Origin: Fomitopsis serialis
Lineage: Eukaryota > Basidiomycota > Agaricomycetes > Polyporales > Fomitopsidaceae
Reading direction: 5' to 3'
Assembly (NCBI RefSeq): GCF_022376445.1
Contig: NW_025954963.1
Location: forward strand, 868,001 to 932,000
Length of the DNA: 64,000 nt
This document shows positions 47,775-58,884 of this stretch, one piece after another (position 1 is the first letter of the stretch; each line of letters starts with the position of its first letter). The position numbers and the translations under genes are program-made. The notes beneath the pieces were generated by a model, which worked only from the letters and a program-made list of their open reading frames with translations, was not told the DNA's origin and ran no database searches.

Positions 47775-48375
47775 TCACGCATATTGTACAGTACGCAATG
47801 ACAAGGTGGTGACGGGGTACTGTGTCCTTTCGGCTCTTTTGCCCACTATGCGGCGCTGGGAGCTTCATGTGATGTACTATGGACGTAGCAAGCTCCATCG
47901 CGGCGCGGTTGTACCGTACAGAGCATATACTGAGGCTTGAGCACACAGCTGCAGGAGCACAACAAAATCACGAGAAAGAAAATAACGAAGACGATTCGCT
48001 TACTTATCTGTGAGGCGAGTTTGGGCGTCAGGTTGGAGTGGTCGGCCCAGGATAAGGTGAATTAGCGAGACACTGGGCCAGGTTGGATTCTGTCAAATCC
48101 GTTTGGGTCCCCCTCGTTTGCGTCGGTGGAAAGGGGGTCAACAAAGACAGTAATGAATGCGCAGGATGTGTGTGCGCGACGGGAGCATCTCCGAGCAAGG
48201 CAGGCCAGGGGGAGGCATGTGCGTCGGGCCGCGGACCGGGGAGACAGTTGGGCCGAGGGCGGATCGTGCACCGATCTTGACGGGAGTCGGTGCCCCTTTT
48301 CATGAGCACGATGATCTGCAACCTGCCTCTGCCAGCAGCGCACACCCACAAGCCTCCTCTTCGTTGAGGACCACC

Positions 48376-51346
48376 ATGTCCAAGGCAGCCGCCCTCCGGC
48401 GCGCCCTCTTCTCGCGCAGATCCCTTGCCATCGTCTCCGGCGGCACCCTCGTCGCAGCAGGCGGCGGGTACTGGTATCTCAACTCCGGCCCAACCTATCC
48501 ACCCTCCACGAAGGAGACGCGGAGGCCCCCGCCACCATGGACGCCCCCCTCGAGGCAGAACATGCTTGATGCGCTCAAGGCGTCCGATGTCAAGCAGGGA
48601 AACGAATATACGGAAGAGTTTGACCTCCTCATCGTCGGAGGTGGTGCGACAGGAGCTGGTGTCGCTCTCGATGCTGCTAGCAGAGGTCTGAAGGTCGCCC
48701 TCGTGGAACGGGATGATTTCAGCTCTGGTGAGTCACCCTCTATATATCATTTGCTCCTCAGATGCTTCTGGAATCCTGGAAGGGCGAGTCCCCTCTCACA
48801 CCACTCGCTGGGCTGGCCCCTGAACAAAGCATCTACACTCTGGGCAGCCATGGTTTCACGCTCTCAGGCCGTTCCCAGCTTCCCTCCGCTGCGAGCCCAC
48901 CTGCGCGCACTGCGTCATTGTCGACAGTTGATCCGAGTATTATCCTTGACGTATTCACGGGCTTCCTCTCGATCATGCTCAGTCATTAGACGCGTTTGAT
49001 TTGAGCATCTATGCCAATCGCCTCTTTGGTACTGGAAGTCGAACTGCACAGCTTGGACGCTACCTCAGTGAATGCCCTTGCATCTTCCAGCCCATTGCAA
49101 TAGTTTTTCTACGTCCGGTCATGCTCACTCTACTCTTTTTATTATTCAGGAACTTCGTCAAAGTCCACGAAGCTCGTCCACGGTGGTGTCCGTTACCTCC
49201 AAAAGGCAGTCATGGAGCTCGACTACGAGCAATACAAGCTTGTCCGCGAGGCCCTTCATGAGCGTCGTATTTTCCTCCAGACTGCACCCTATCTGTCGGC
49301 CATGCTGCCAATTATGTTGCCAATTTACAAGTATGTTTTTGTTTTCAAGGCAACTCCACAGGTTACAGAAGGCTGACGAGCCTCAGGTATTGGCAGGTGC
49401 CGTATTATTGGGTAGGCTGCAAAATGTACGATGTTCTCGCAGGCAAAGAGAACATGGAGTCTTCGTACCTCATGAGCAAGGGGAAGGCACTCGAGACTTT
49501 CCCTATGCTCAAGCAGGACGGACTCGTCGGTGCACTGGTTTACTATGACGGTATGTATGTTCTGTCTTGTCGCATATTCCACGACTCATTGCCATCCAGG
49601 ACAACACAACGACTCGCGGATGAACATCGCGCTGATCATGACGGCCGTCCAGCAGGGCGCGATCGTCGCCAACCACGTCGAGGTTACCTCCCTGGCCAAG
49701 GACACTTCCTCCGGACAGCTGCACGGCGCGCGCGTCAAGGACAGGCTCTCCGGCCAAGAGTGGAACGTGCGCGCCAAGGGCATCATCAACGCGACGGGGC
49801 CCTTTGCCGACGCGCTGCTCACCATGGACAATCCCTCGCACAAGCCGATCGTCCAGGCGTCTTCTGGCATCCACATCACGCTCCCGAATACTACTCCCCG
49901 CGCACGATGGGCCTGCTCGACCCCGCGACGAGCGACGGGCGCGTGATCTTCTTCCTGCCGTGGCAGGGGAACACGATCGCGGGCACGACGGACACGCCCG
50001 CACGCGTCGAGACGGAGCCGCGCGCGCAGGAGGAGGAGATCCGCTGGGTGCTCGAGGAGGTCCGGCGCTACCTCAGCCCGGACATCAAGGTCCGCCGCGG
50101 CGACGTGCTCAGCGCGTGGAGCGGCCTCCGCCCGCTCGTGCGCAACCCGAACGCGGCGAGCACGGAGGGCCTGGTCCGCAACCACATGATCCATGTGAGC
50201 GACAGCGGATTGCTGACGATCGCTGGTGGCAAGTGGACGACGTACCGCGCGATGGCGGAGGAGACGGTCGATAAGGCGGTCGAGGTCTTTGCGCTCAAGC
50301 CGAAGAGCGGGTGTGTCACCGAGAGCCTCAGGCTGGTTGGCAGCGACGGCTGGAGCAGGAACATGTTCATTGGTCTCATTCAACGGGTGGGTGACGTCTC
50401 TTGACGAATTCGTGCGGTCGCTGATCGAGCCGCTTCAGTACGGTCTTTCTACGGACGTGGCTAAGCACCTCGCGGACAACTATGGTGATCGCGCGTGGAC
50501 GGTCTGTTCCTACGCAGCGCCCACTGGCGAAAGCTGGCCCCTTCATGGTGTCCTGTTGGCAGCAAGCTATCCCTGTACGTTCCTAATGTGTTCTCTACCT
50601 AGCCAACGCACTGACCCCATCACCCCCAGTCATTGAAGCCGAGGTGCGCTACGCCGTGCACCACGAGTACGCGCAGACCGCCGTCGACGTCATCGCGCGC
50701 CGGTGCCGCCTCTCCTTCCTCAACGCGCAAGCCGCGCTCGACGCGCTCCCGCGTGTCCTCGACATCATGGCGGAGGAGTGCAAGTGGTCGAGCTCGCGCA
50801 AGGCGGCGGAGCTCGAGCGCGCGACGCGCTTCCTCGCGAGCATGGGCCTGCCGCCGAACGCGGAGCCGGTGCGCCGCGGGCCGCACGGCCTGCTCGAGCG
50901 GTCGAGGGCGCGCTCGGCATCGCGGGCCAGCGCAGGCGGCGCGCGGGCGCGGAGATGGTGTACAGCCGGGCGCAGTTCGAGGCGGGCGAGGTGGAGCAGC
51001 TGCGCGCGGCGTTCGCGGGCGCGGCGAAGGGCGCGGAGAGAAGCTGGCGACTGAGCACGTGCTCGACCTCGTGAAGGCGCTGCCCGGGTACGGGGCGGTG
51101 AACAAGAAGGACTACGAGTACGTCCTTGAGGAGGCGGGCTTCTCGAAGGCGCAGGGTGTCGACTTTGATGAGTTCGTTGAGGTGAGATGGTTAGTTGGGC
51201 TGGCGGGTGTGCGCGAATTTCTGACATCATTTCCCCCTAGATCTGTGCGGAGCTGCGCGACGTACTCTTCTCCACGGCCCCGAGCAGGCCGGGGAGCAGA
51301 CCGAAGGAGGAGGATCCCGGTGGAGAAGAGTGGTGGCGGTGTCTAA
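48376..51346 (+). CDS. GUT2: Mitochondrial FAD-dependent glycerol-3-phosphate dehydrogenase (Gut2-type), with apparent frame breaks
   Basis: Oxidises glycerol-3-phosphate to dihydroxyacetone phosphate at the inner mitochondrial membrane and feeds electrons to ubiquinone. It starts at ATG 48376 in a CCACCATG context (MSKAAALRRALFSRRSLA, a targeting peptide, then a hydrophobic stretch). The FAD motif is DLLIVGGGATGAGVALDAAS. After an unusually long intron (48728-49149, 422 bp) come STKLVHGGVRYLQKAV and MELDYEQYKLVREALHERR. Later landmarks are NHVEVTSLAKDTSSG, GIINATGPFADALLTMD, TSDGRVIFFLPWQGNTIAG, SGLLTIAGGKWTTYRAMAEE, LADNYGDRAW, VRYAVHHEYAQTAVDVIARR, an EF-hand-like VDFDEFVEICAELRDVLF and the conserved end RIPVEKSGGGV at TAA 51344-51346. 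The frame breaks at about 49888, 50898, 51035 and 51290. At the first three, one missing G would restore the family sequence. The gene is probably real and the breaks may be sequence errors, but decay cannot be excluded. Confidence 0.8.
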
Positions 51347-51758
51347 AAGCCAGAACATCGTCTCTCTCTGACACGTTCCAGCATTTATCTATTCTAAACC
51401 TAGAGTACAGTAGCGAATCCTTCAGCGTTCATGCTGTATCCGTAGGCTCATGACATGCGTACGTGGTGTTTGTCTTTAGTACTTTCGTATCACAACGAAA
51501 CCTACATTTCATCCACCATGCACCACCCGCGTCTCGAGAACTGCTCACGCCTATTCACCTCAAATACGCCGCAACGCCGCAACAGCCAGGATTGCATGCA
51601 AAACATAGGATGACATTCAACGCCGACACTTCATGCCGGTTCCATAGAGGTAAGTAGTACAGTATTACATGACTAGAAGTCCACGTGGACAACGATGACA
51701 AAAATATAGAAAACGTGACATAGAGATGGAGCCAGCCGTTGCTTGGCTGGGGAACAAC

Positions 51759-52353
<595 letters not shown>

Positions 52354-52480
52354 GGCTAGTGAAGGTCGATTGTCGACGGGACAGGGGTAGATATGAGGAT
52401 GCGAGAGGGTGCCACTGAGGGAGCCTTGTGATGGCGGGAAGAGAAGGCGTTGATTGCATTCAACAAGTCGCGTCGTGCCC

Positions 52481-52488
52481 TTATATAT
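52481..52488 (-). promoter_or_regulatory. TATA box of histone H3
   Basis: The plus strand TTATATAT reads ATATATAA on the coding strand, about 128 bp upstream of the H3 start codon. It lies between the start codon and the ACGCGT cluster. Confidence 0.55.
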
Positions 52489-52493
52489 GCGCG

Positions 52494-52517
52494 ACGCGTG
52501 ACGCGTGACTAACGCGT
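52494..52517 (-). promoter_or_regulatory. Cluster of three ACGCGT (MCB) boxes upstream of histone H3
   Basis: Perfect palindromic ACGCGT occurs at 52494-52499, 52501-52506 and 52512-52517. ACGCGT is the MluI cell-cycle box recognised by MBF-type factors (Mbp1/Swi6 in yeast, Res/Cdc10 in fission yeast), which switch on S-phase genes. The place just upstream of the H3 TATA box suggests S-phase control of histone synthesis. The other flanking gene starts at 52915 on the opposite strand and could share the cluster. Confidence 0.6.
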
Positions 52518-52914
52518 CTGTGGCTGTGCCACTTTTGGGTTGCTGTGGCTGAGTGCGTGGCTTGTCTCCGCCCGTCACGACGGCGACCGTGTCCACAGGT
52601 GTCCACTACCGCCAACTATCCTGCCGACTCAATTGCGACTCAAGTTCATTTCTGCAGCAATGCATGAACTTGACGTCTGCGCTCACAAGGTTCTGAGCCG
52701 CCTGGCAACCAAGTAGTCTCAGTTCTGACTGCAGCACCGTTCTGTCTGGAATCCTCTGCGCAAGTCAGCCCCGAGTCATGCTGCAGCATACACTCTCGCT
52801 TCCGCTATGTCTCTGCAGTTTTGTATGTTTTGTCACTCACGCTCTTTGAGTCATTCGTTGCATAGCTCTGGCATTCGCCTAGACAACCCTAGGTTCTCGC
52901 ACGCAGTCACCACG

Positions 52915-53628
52915 ATGACGATCCTGCTCCAGTACTTTACTCGTGACGAGCTCGACCCCGCACAGATTCAGCGTAAATGCATGCTCATTGGCAGCGAGTT
53001 GAGGATGTGCCCCATGGACATTGCGGCCTTCGGTGAGTTCATTACTCGGGGTTGTCGTACTATATAGCTTACTCTTCGGCGACACAATCTCCTGCAGCTG
53101 CTGTCGGCTTCCTCATTTATATCGTGCTCTGGGGAATCCCGATGACTGTCTCACTCGTCACATGGTGCAAGGCAAAGCGGACCAAACCGCTACCACGGCG
53201 GCTTTCGCTTTACGAGCCTGACACCGAGAAGGGCCATAGTAACGAAGAATCGGAAAGCCTAGTTGATGGTATGCTGTAACTGACATGCTTCTTGTAACTC
53301 ATATGCTGCCACAGACACGAAGTACGGTTGCGATCCGTACCTCTCGCCCACAAAACGGCTCTTCATCTTCCTTCGTTCAGACGGAGCCCTTCCACATCCC
53401 GTACCTGCTTGTACCCCGCGCCACCGAAGCGACATAGCTTCCATTTCTCCGAGAGGCACAATGATAGGATCGCCCCCTCAGCCGTCGTCCGACGTCAAAC
53501 AAGCAGCTAATGGTGCGAACCCGCAGTGTGCCACCTTGTCTCGCAGAACATTCGTGGAAGAGACTGTCCTCATGCCCCCTCCGCCGGTGTACTCGGGTCG
53601 CCCTGAAGGGAGGAGAACTGTGCCTTAG
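52915..53628 (+). CDS. Small single-pass membrane protein of unknown function
   Basis: Three exons join in frame: 52915-53032, 53098-53268 and 53315-53628, giving 200 residues. The first exon starts MTILLQYFTRDELDPAQIQR and continues to MCPMDIAAF. Splicing gives AAVGFLIYIVLWGIPMTVSL, one clear membrane segment, followed by the basic TWCKAKRTKPLPRRLS. The rest is hydrophilic: EPDTEKGHSNEESESLVD, DTKYGCDPYLSPTKRLF and a Pro-rich end VLMPPPPVYSGRPEGRRTVP. The last exon has no long ATG-initiated frame and is easy to miss. Alternative starts are the Met codons at 52981, 53008 and 53014. The positive residues after the membrane segment suggest a cytosolic C-terminus. I do not recognise a family. 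Confidence 0.55.
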
Positions 53629-54554
53629 CCACGATATTTGTGCTCTATTCTCATCAGTAAGTATCCCGCTGATCGAGCTCTGAAGTAAAGTCTGACCAAC
53701 CTGAATGGTCTCAGTGTATTCTTGTAAATTTCACATCCCTTGCACAATGTCAGACTGAGCACTCGCACTCACCGGAGTATGATTCATGTACTCTTCAAAC
53801 TCATCGGAGGTAAACAAGCGTCTAGCCATGCGAATAGCAGATCAACGTTCTTCCTATTGGGGATTCGTCCTAATCGTGAGTAGTGTTGTACTTATTTACT
53901 TCATGAATAGGTCATGCGGTAAGTGTATCATCAGCTTCGGTGTTCAGCCTCGCTCACGAACTGCCACACAGATAGACCAGGCGGCTGTGAGCAAGGTAGA
54001 GGGCTAGCCTTGGGATCAAGTTCCGCGTCATCTCGGTAAGTGCGTCCCGGCGTTGCGTAACAGTACATGCTGGAATCTCATGACGCGCAGATGTGTGGAG
54101 CGAAAGGGGGACTGCAGATATACACTCTATCGAACTTCGCGCCAATTGTACCGATGCCCTTGTCGGATCCGAGCGACCCCCGCATTTGCTCGCCCTCGAT
54201 TTGGGAATCCGCGACCCCGCGTCGGTCAAACAGTCTACTGATATCTCCTATAATCGTTTGTCGGAAGAGGCGGACGAGTGCCCCGAACAGAATCTGGTGA
54301 GGGTGTGATCGCGAAGAGCCCTGCACGTGCCGTAACACGCTGCAAACGCGTGTTGCGACTTGATATGGTCCTTCAGCCACCGTATGACCCATCGATACGT
54401 CCTCCCCAGTTCTCATCCTGCTGCGTTTCGGAGCGGTTCTTCGGCGAGACTCATGTATATGAAGGACGAGGCGAGCGGTAAGTGTGTGGTCAATTCATCC
54501 GCGCATCTTCCTCATTCTAAACATGACCGCATCATATCATTCGTTCGCCCCTCT
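53629..54554. other. Unresolved stretch, possibly exons of an unknown gene
   Basis: A plus-strand frame at 53786-53920 encodes a plausible membrane segment (SYWGFVLIVSSVVLIYF). Another at 54067-54299 encodes MLESHDAQMCGAKGGLQIY and a Ser/Pro-rich run ending at a GTGAGG donor. They may be early exons of the gene whose later exons begin near 54555, but I could not join them in one frame with convincing splice sites. Confidence 0.3.
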
Positions 54555-55953
54555 CGTACCGTGCAAAGACGCAGAGTTCAGCCTGCACCAGGGCCGTAAC
54601 TACAATGCGCTGCCGCGTTCTACACGGCGGCCGACCCGCCCGCCGACGAGCATAGCGCTGGACGATAACTTCGACGCGATCACGACGGAGGTGCCCACGG
54701 AATGGAACGTCCCCTACCGCGAGCTCGAATACGAGGAGTCTATCAGTGGCTACCAGAACTATGTCAATGAGATCGAGCGCAAGATGAGCAACGAGGACGA
54801 GTTTCACCGGCAAGAGATTTCGGAGAGAAAACCGGCGCCGCCGCTGCCTAGCGCCCGTTCCAATGGGTACATATATCGAAACGGGAGCGAGGCGGGGTCG
54901 AGGCGGGCGGGCGAGGAGGCAGGAAGAGCCTGGGTGGTGCGGACATGCCGCAGAATACGAGGCGGGTGAGCGGGCGCAAGGGCAAACTCGAGGTTTCGAA
55001 GAGAAAGTCGTGCACGACGGGCCTGAGCGCACTATCTCCCTGTGGCGCGAGCGGGTCGCGGAAAGCAGTCGCGGGGACAGCCGTGGGGGACGACGAGCAT
55101 AGCGTCGCCAATAGTCACGTCTACCGCAGGATGCCCCGTCTCAATCTCTAAGGCGGGTCGTAAGCGATGGGCCGACAGGAAACGGAAGCACGAAGGGCGC
55201 TCACGTAGGAGAGCCACACATGCATAAGACGGCCAAAGCAACGTACGAGCGTAGCGAGGTGGGCGTCCTGCTGAGCATTCAACGCCGTCACTCACCATCT
55301 GCTGCAGTACATGGTGGCCTATCGCCCCAACCCGAAGGATGGATATCTCATGCCGGTGCTTTCGCGTTCCGAGAGCATCTCCACTATTCCATTCGCGACC
55401 ATGGGAATGGATCCACGGCCGTTCAACCCTGAGGCCATGCCTAACAGCCCAACATCGCCAACGTCTCCGACTAAGAAACATACTCACGGACGGTCATCTT
55501 TAGATCGGAGTGAAGTATGTACATACTGCTCTCTGGAACTGTCGCTGCTCACCGATATCAACCTAGTTTGTGATGACGTACCCGCAAACCCCACCGCATA
55601 GCGGTAGTACTGTCAGCTCGCCGGGTCCTCACGTACCGAAACCCTCTCATCATCAATCCTCGTCCCTGAACCATCAGATGCCAGGGTCCATGACCACGAT
55701 GGCGCCACCTACGGATGGAACAAAGGCGACATCAACCTCTCCCGTCGAGCTCATCCTCGCCTCGTGTGAGCCGTCCCTGTTGCACATTGCACCGATACTT
55801 TCCGAGCTTGGCATGCAACGCATGGAGCACCTGAGAGCAATTGCGCGCCTGACCGAGGACACGCGGAATCGGGAGGTGAAGGAATACGCGCTGAAACGTG
55901 GGGTCACCGTCGTGGAATGGGCCATTCTTCTTGATAAGCTACGAGCGCTATAG
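54555..55953 (+). CDS. Protein of unknown function, gene model unresolved
   Basis: Three coding-looking blocks on the plus strand. The first, 54570-54930, reads FSLHQGRNYNALPRSTRRPT, then TTEVPTEWNVPYRELEYEES and SGYQNYVNEIERKMSNEDEF; it is hydrophilic and acidic with a likely helix. The frame then shifts near 54930 to MPQNTRRVSGRKGKLEVSKR. The second, 55313-55517, gives YMVAYRPNPKDGYLMPVLSR and a Pro/Ser/Thr-rich run. The third, 55565-55953, gives a Ser/Pro-rich run and a compact helical end: LILASCEPSLLHIAPILSEL, GMQRMEHLRAIARL and LKRGVTVVEWAILLDKLRAL, with the stop at 55951-55953. That end has the look of a SAM-like helical domain, which is inference. The blocks may belong to one gene or two. 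Confidence 0.4.
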
Positions 55954-56375
55954 GGGAGTGGTGCAAGATCGTAGTATCGCAGTATCGTCAAACTTGTATA
56001 TTCTCTAGTGCCTCATTAGCCCCCGCCGTTGAGTACCGTTCCGTTGTAGACTCGAGGGGAGCCAAGAACACCATCAGTCACTACTATCACACCTGGACAT
56101 AGCGAAAGTTGGCGTGTACGTCGTGCACAGTCCAGTGCCGACCCTCCGTACAACGCGGAGTAGTCTGCTGGTTTCTACACAGGTGGGTGCACGAACCTAG
56201 TCTTCCATACGCAGACCATAAACATGACCTTTCGATGGGGGGAGCACGAACGACAATGCTTGCCTTATCTGGACGGAAGCGGCGGATGCTAAACGGAACT
56301 GCCACAGATTAACCTCTTCCTTCCTCATCGACATCGTTGCAATCCCCGGGCACCCGCTTCTACATACCGCTTCCA

Positions 56376-58121
56376 ATGTCCCCCGGGATCTTAGTGGAGG
56401 AAATCCTCCTGTTGATTCTGGGCAATCTGAAGGTGGATTCGCATACTCTGGCTGCTGCCGCAAGGACTTGTTGGTCGCTCCATGGGCCTGCCGTCTGTAT
56501 CCTGTGGAACAGACTATCCAACCTTGTCCCATTAATCAAGCTTCTTCCAGCCGATGCATGGGAGACGATAAAGGAGCATGGAAGTCAAATGAATCAGCCG
56601 CCCCGGGTATATATTATCGTGAGTCGTAGAATAGATACGCTTACTTATGTGTCTGAAATGACGGCGATCTTCTCAGAATTTGACAAGAGCACCGACCGCC
56701 CCCCAAGACTGGCTAGCTTTCGAGAAGTACGCATCCTTGGTCAGGTATCTTGGTTACACGGTCGAGTCGGAAGAGCCAATTTTGCTTCGGTACGAACTCG
56801 AGCATATATCACTCGCAACATGGCAATTGCTCGCCAGCTGTCGCCGCACCAGCTTGCTACCATTCTTGCAGATCGTCGAGTGGCCTTCCTTCCCAATCAG
56901 GAACCGTGTTGCGACTTTCCCGTATCTCCGTCTTCTTCTCGGTCCGCAGCTTAGGCATGTTACATTGACCGTGGCGTACATCGGCGAGGAAAATCTCCAA
57001 TTCATCCTAGAGGCACTCCGATCTACATGCCCAGGTTTGGGATCCATCACGGTCTGGATCGGCAATTCCCAGTCCATTTCACGAACATCGCCTCATCGGC
57101 TACCTGCACAATTATCCTTGCACCTCGCAATGTTCCGGCATATCAAGGTGATCAGCTGTTTGGACGTCCATTTCACTGTGCGCGACGTCCTACAACTGTC
57201 GCTACTCCCGAGGTTGGAGACATTGTCAATCTCCATGTCCGACAGCGACACAGACCCGAGTGCTTTGGAGAGTACACAGAGCTCGCCTCCTGTTCGGATC
57301 TTCGCCTCCTTGAAGAGCCTGTCTATCCATCGGTGTCAAATGCAATGCTACGCACGGCTTGCTTCTGCTCCGGTCGGTTTCCCCATGGTCGAGAAACTGG
57401 GGCTTCACACAGACGTGGAGTCGCAACCGGGCCTCGTGCAACCTTTGTTCGCCAGCATCGCCTCAAAATGTTCTCCCAATACGTTGACCGACATCGTCAT
57501 TCGCGATTCCTATACCGGCACGAACTGGCGGACCTCCCGAAACATCGCCATATCGCCGCGGAACCTTCGCCATCTCTTCGTCTTTTCCAATCTACGTTCT
57601 CTCGACATCAATGCTCCGACCTGGCTCACGGAGTACAACGACGATGTCCTCATCGATATGGCGTCTGCGTGGCCCATGCTGCGTTATTTGTACCTGAATA
57701 CTTCGGTGGACCAAGAAGGCTGGAGAAAAGCATCTTGCCTCGCTACATTGCACGGTGTCATAGCTCTTGGCCAGCATTGCCGACATCTCACCCATCTCGC
57801 TCGACGCGGACCAGCCACTTAGCAGGGACGCCCATTATACTGCTACGGAGAGGTTACATGCTTGACTGATATTCATGTACTTGATGTATCTTGGTCGCCA
57901 ATCGCAGACCCATGGGAAGTCGCTGCCGTTATTTTCCAGACCTTTCCGCCATCCATGACCATCACATCCCGATCGAACCTCGGGGCGATCGGTCGGAGTC
58001 AGATGCGCCATCTGGTTCGCTTTGGGACACTGTCAGTAGCCTTCTACCAGTCCTCCACAGAGTGCGGGAAGAAGAATGCAAACGGGCACTTATTGCGGCG
58101 GGTGAGTCCAACGCGATCTAG
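56376..58121 (+). pseudogene. F-box/LRR-like protein, decayed tandem copy
   Basis: Tandem paralogue of the gene at 58885-60709. Exon 1 (56376-56618) is exactly 243 bp in both copies, and the intron sits at the same place; exon 2 starts at 56677 with NLTRA in both. The F-box region reads LVEEILLLILGNLKVDSHTL, then AARTCWSLHGPAVCILWNRL. The body keeps matching the partner up to LTHL near 57800, but the frame then ends at TAG 57820-57822, well short. The missing end continues in other frames: LDADQPLSRDAHYTATERLH, IHVLDVSWSPIADPWEVAAV and LWDTVSSLLPVLHRVREEEC, finishing at TAG 58119-58121. At least two frameshifts therefore break the last 300 bp. A truncated protein of about 460 residues could still be made. 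Confidence 0.7.
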
Positions 58122-58339
58122 ATTGTACACAGTTATTCAAAACGGTGCGTTCGACCGTATTCTACTCGCTTGCCCCACTGATGTTGGGGTTTCGTTGTTG
58201 CTGAACAAGTCCAGTAGTTGACATGCTCCTCAATACTGTCGCCGCTCAAGACAACGCATTAAATCTGCTAGCCTTCCTCGACCACACTGCGTGCGCGCTG
58301 CGACCTTTTTGTATATATTTATTCCCCTTATGTCCGCGA

Positions 58340-58361
58340 GGGCCGAGCCCTATGTAGACAT
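58340..58361. repeat. 22-bp dispersed motif, copy 2
   Basis: Matches 18043-18064 with one mismatch at the fifth base (GGGCCGAG here, GGGCGGAG there). It stands about 150 bp before the inverted-repeat element at 58508-58730 and is followed by GACTCTAG, not by a terminal repeat. Confidence 0.5.
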
Positions 58362-58507
58362 GACTCTAGTATTGTAGCAGTGAGTAGTATAGCTTCCACT
58401 CAAGTTTGCGTGTGCATACGTCAAAAGAACGAGTAGGTATACGTGTGTCTGCTGAAACAAACCTTTTTTCAAGCTGGCGTAAGTAAGTACTTCTTAGTAA
58501 GTTACTG

Positions 58508-58730
58508 ACTGTATCGGGCCGGGATCTCGGCCGGACATGGTACTCGGTCAGTCGAGCGCCGTAGGCTCAGTACTCAGTTCCCAGTCTTACGACAAATTAC
58601 GCACACCAGTCGACTCTCACAATCCTCCTCTACCTGCTGATATGTTTTCTTGTGATTAACTTTTGGAATGAGCCCACGGTCGTCGACTGACCGAGTACCA
58701 TGTCCGGCCGAGATCCCGGCCCGATACAGT
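58508..58730. mobile_element. MITE-like element with 48-bp perfect terminal inverted repeats
   Basis: Positions 58508-58555 and 58683-58730 are exact reverse complements; the arm begins ACTGTATCGGGCCGGGATCT. The whole is 223 bp with a loop of 127 bp and no coding capacity. The outer end CTGTA resembles the element at 18065-18311 (CTGTACCG against CTGTATCG), which suggests the same transposon class. The right arm is followed by a base that completes TA, but the left flank reads ACTG, so a clean TA duplication is not seen. It lies between the tandem F-box genes. The perfect arms suggest recent insertion. Confidence 0.7.
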
Positions 58731-58884
58731 ACTTACCTGGACTCAATTCGTTTGTGGTGGAGACAATACGCAGCTAACTTACTTAGCCGTAACCCGTTCA
58801 ACAATTGAAACGTTGAAGTCGCCCTGAACTATTACGGTCTGGCTCAGAACTGGCGGTGTAGCCTCGACTCGTCCTCATCCACAT

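Noticed and set aside
49586..50383. Minus-strand frame of 265 codons
   Set aside because: Antisense to conserved Gut2 coding sequence in very GC-rich DNA, where stops are rare by chance; the protein is Arg/Ala-rich with no domain.
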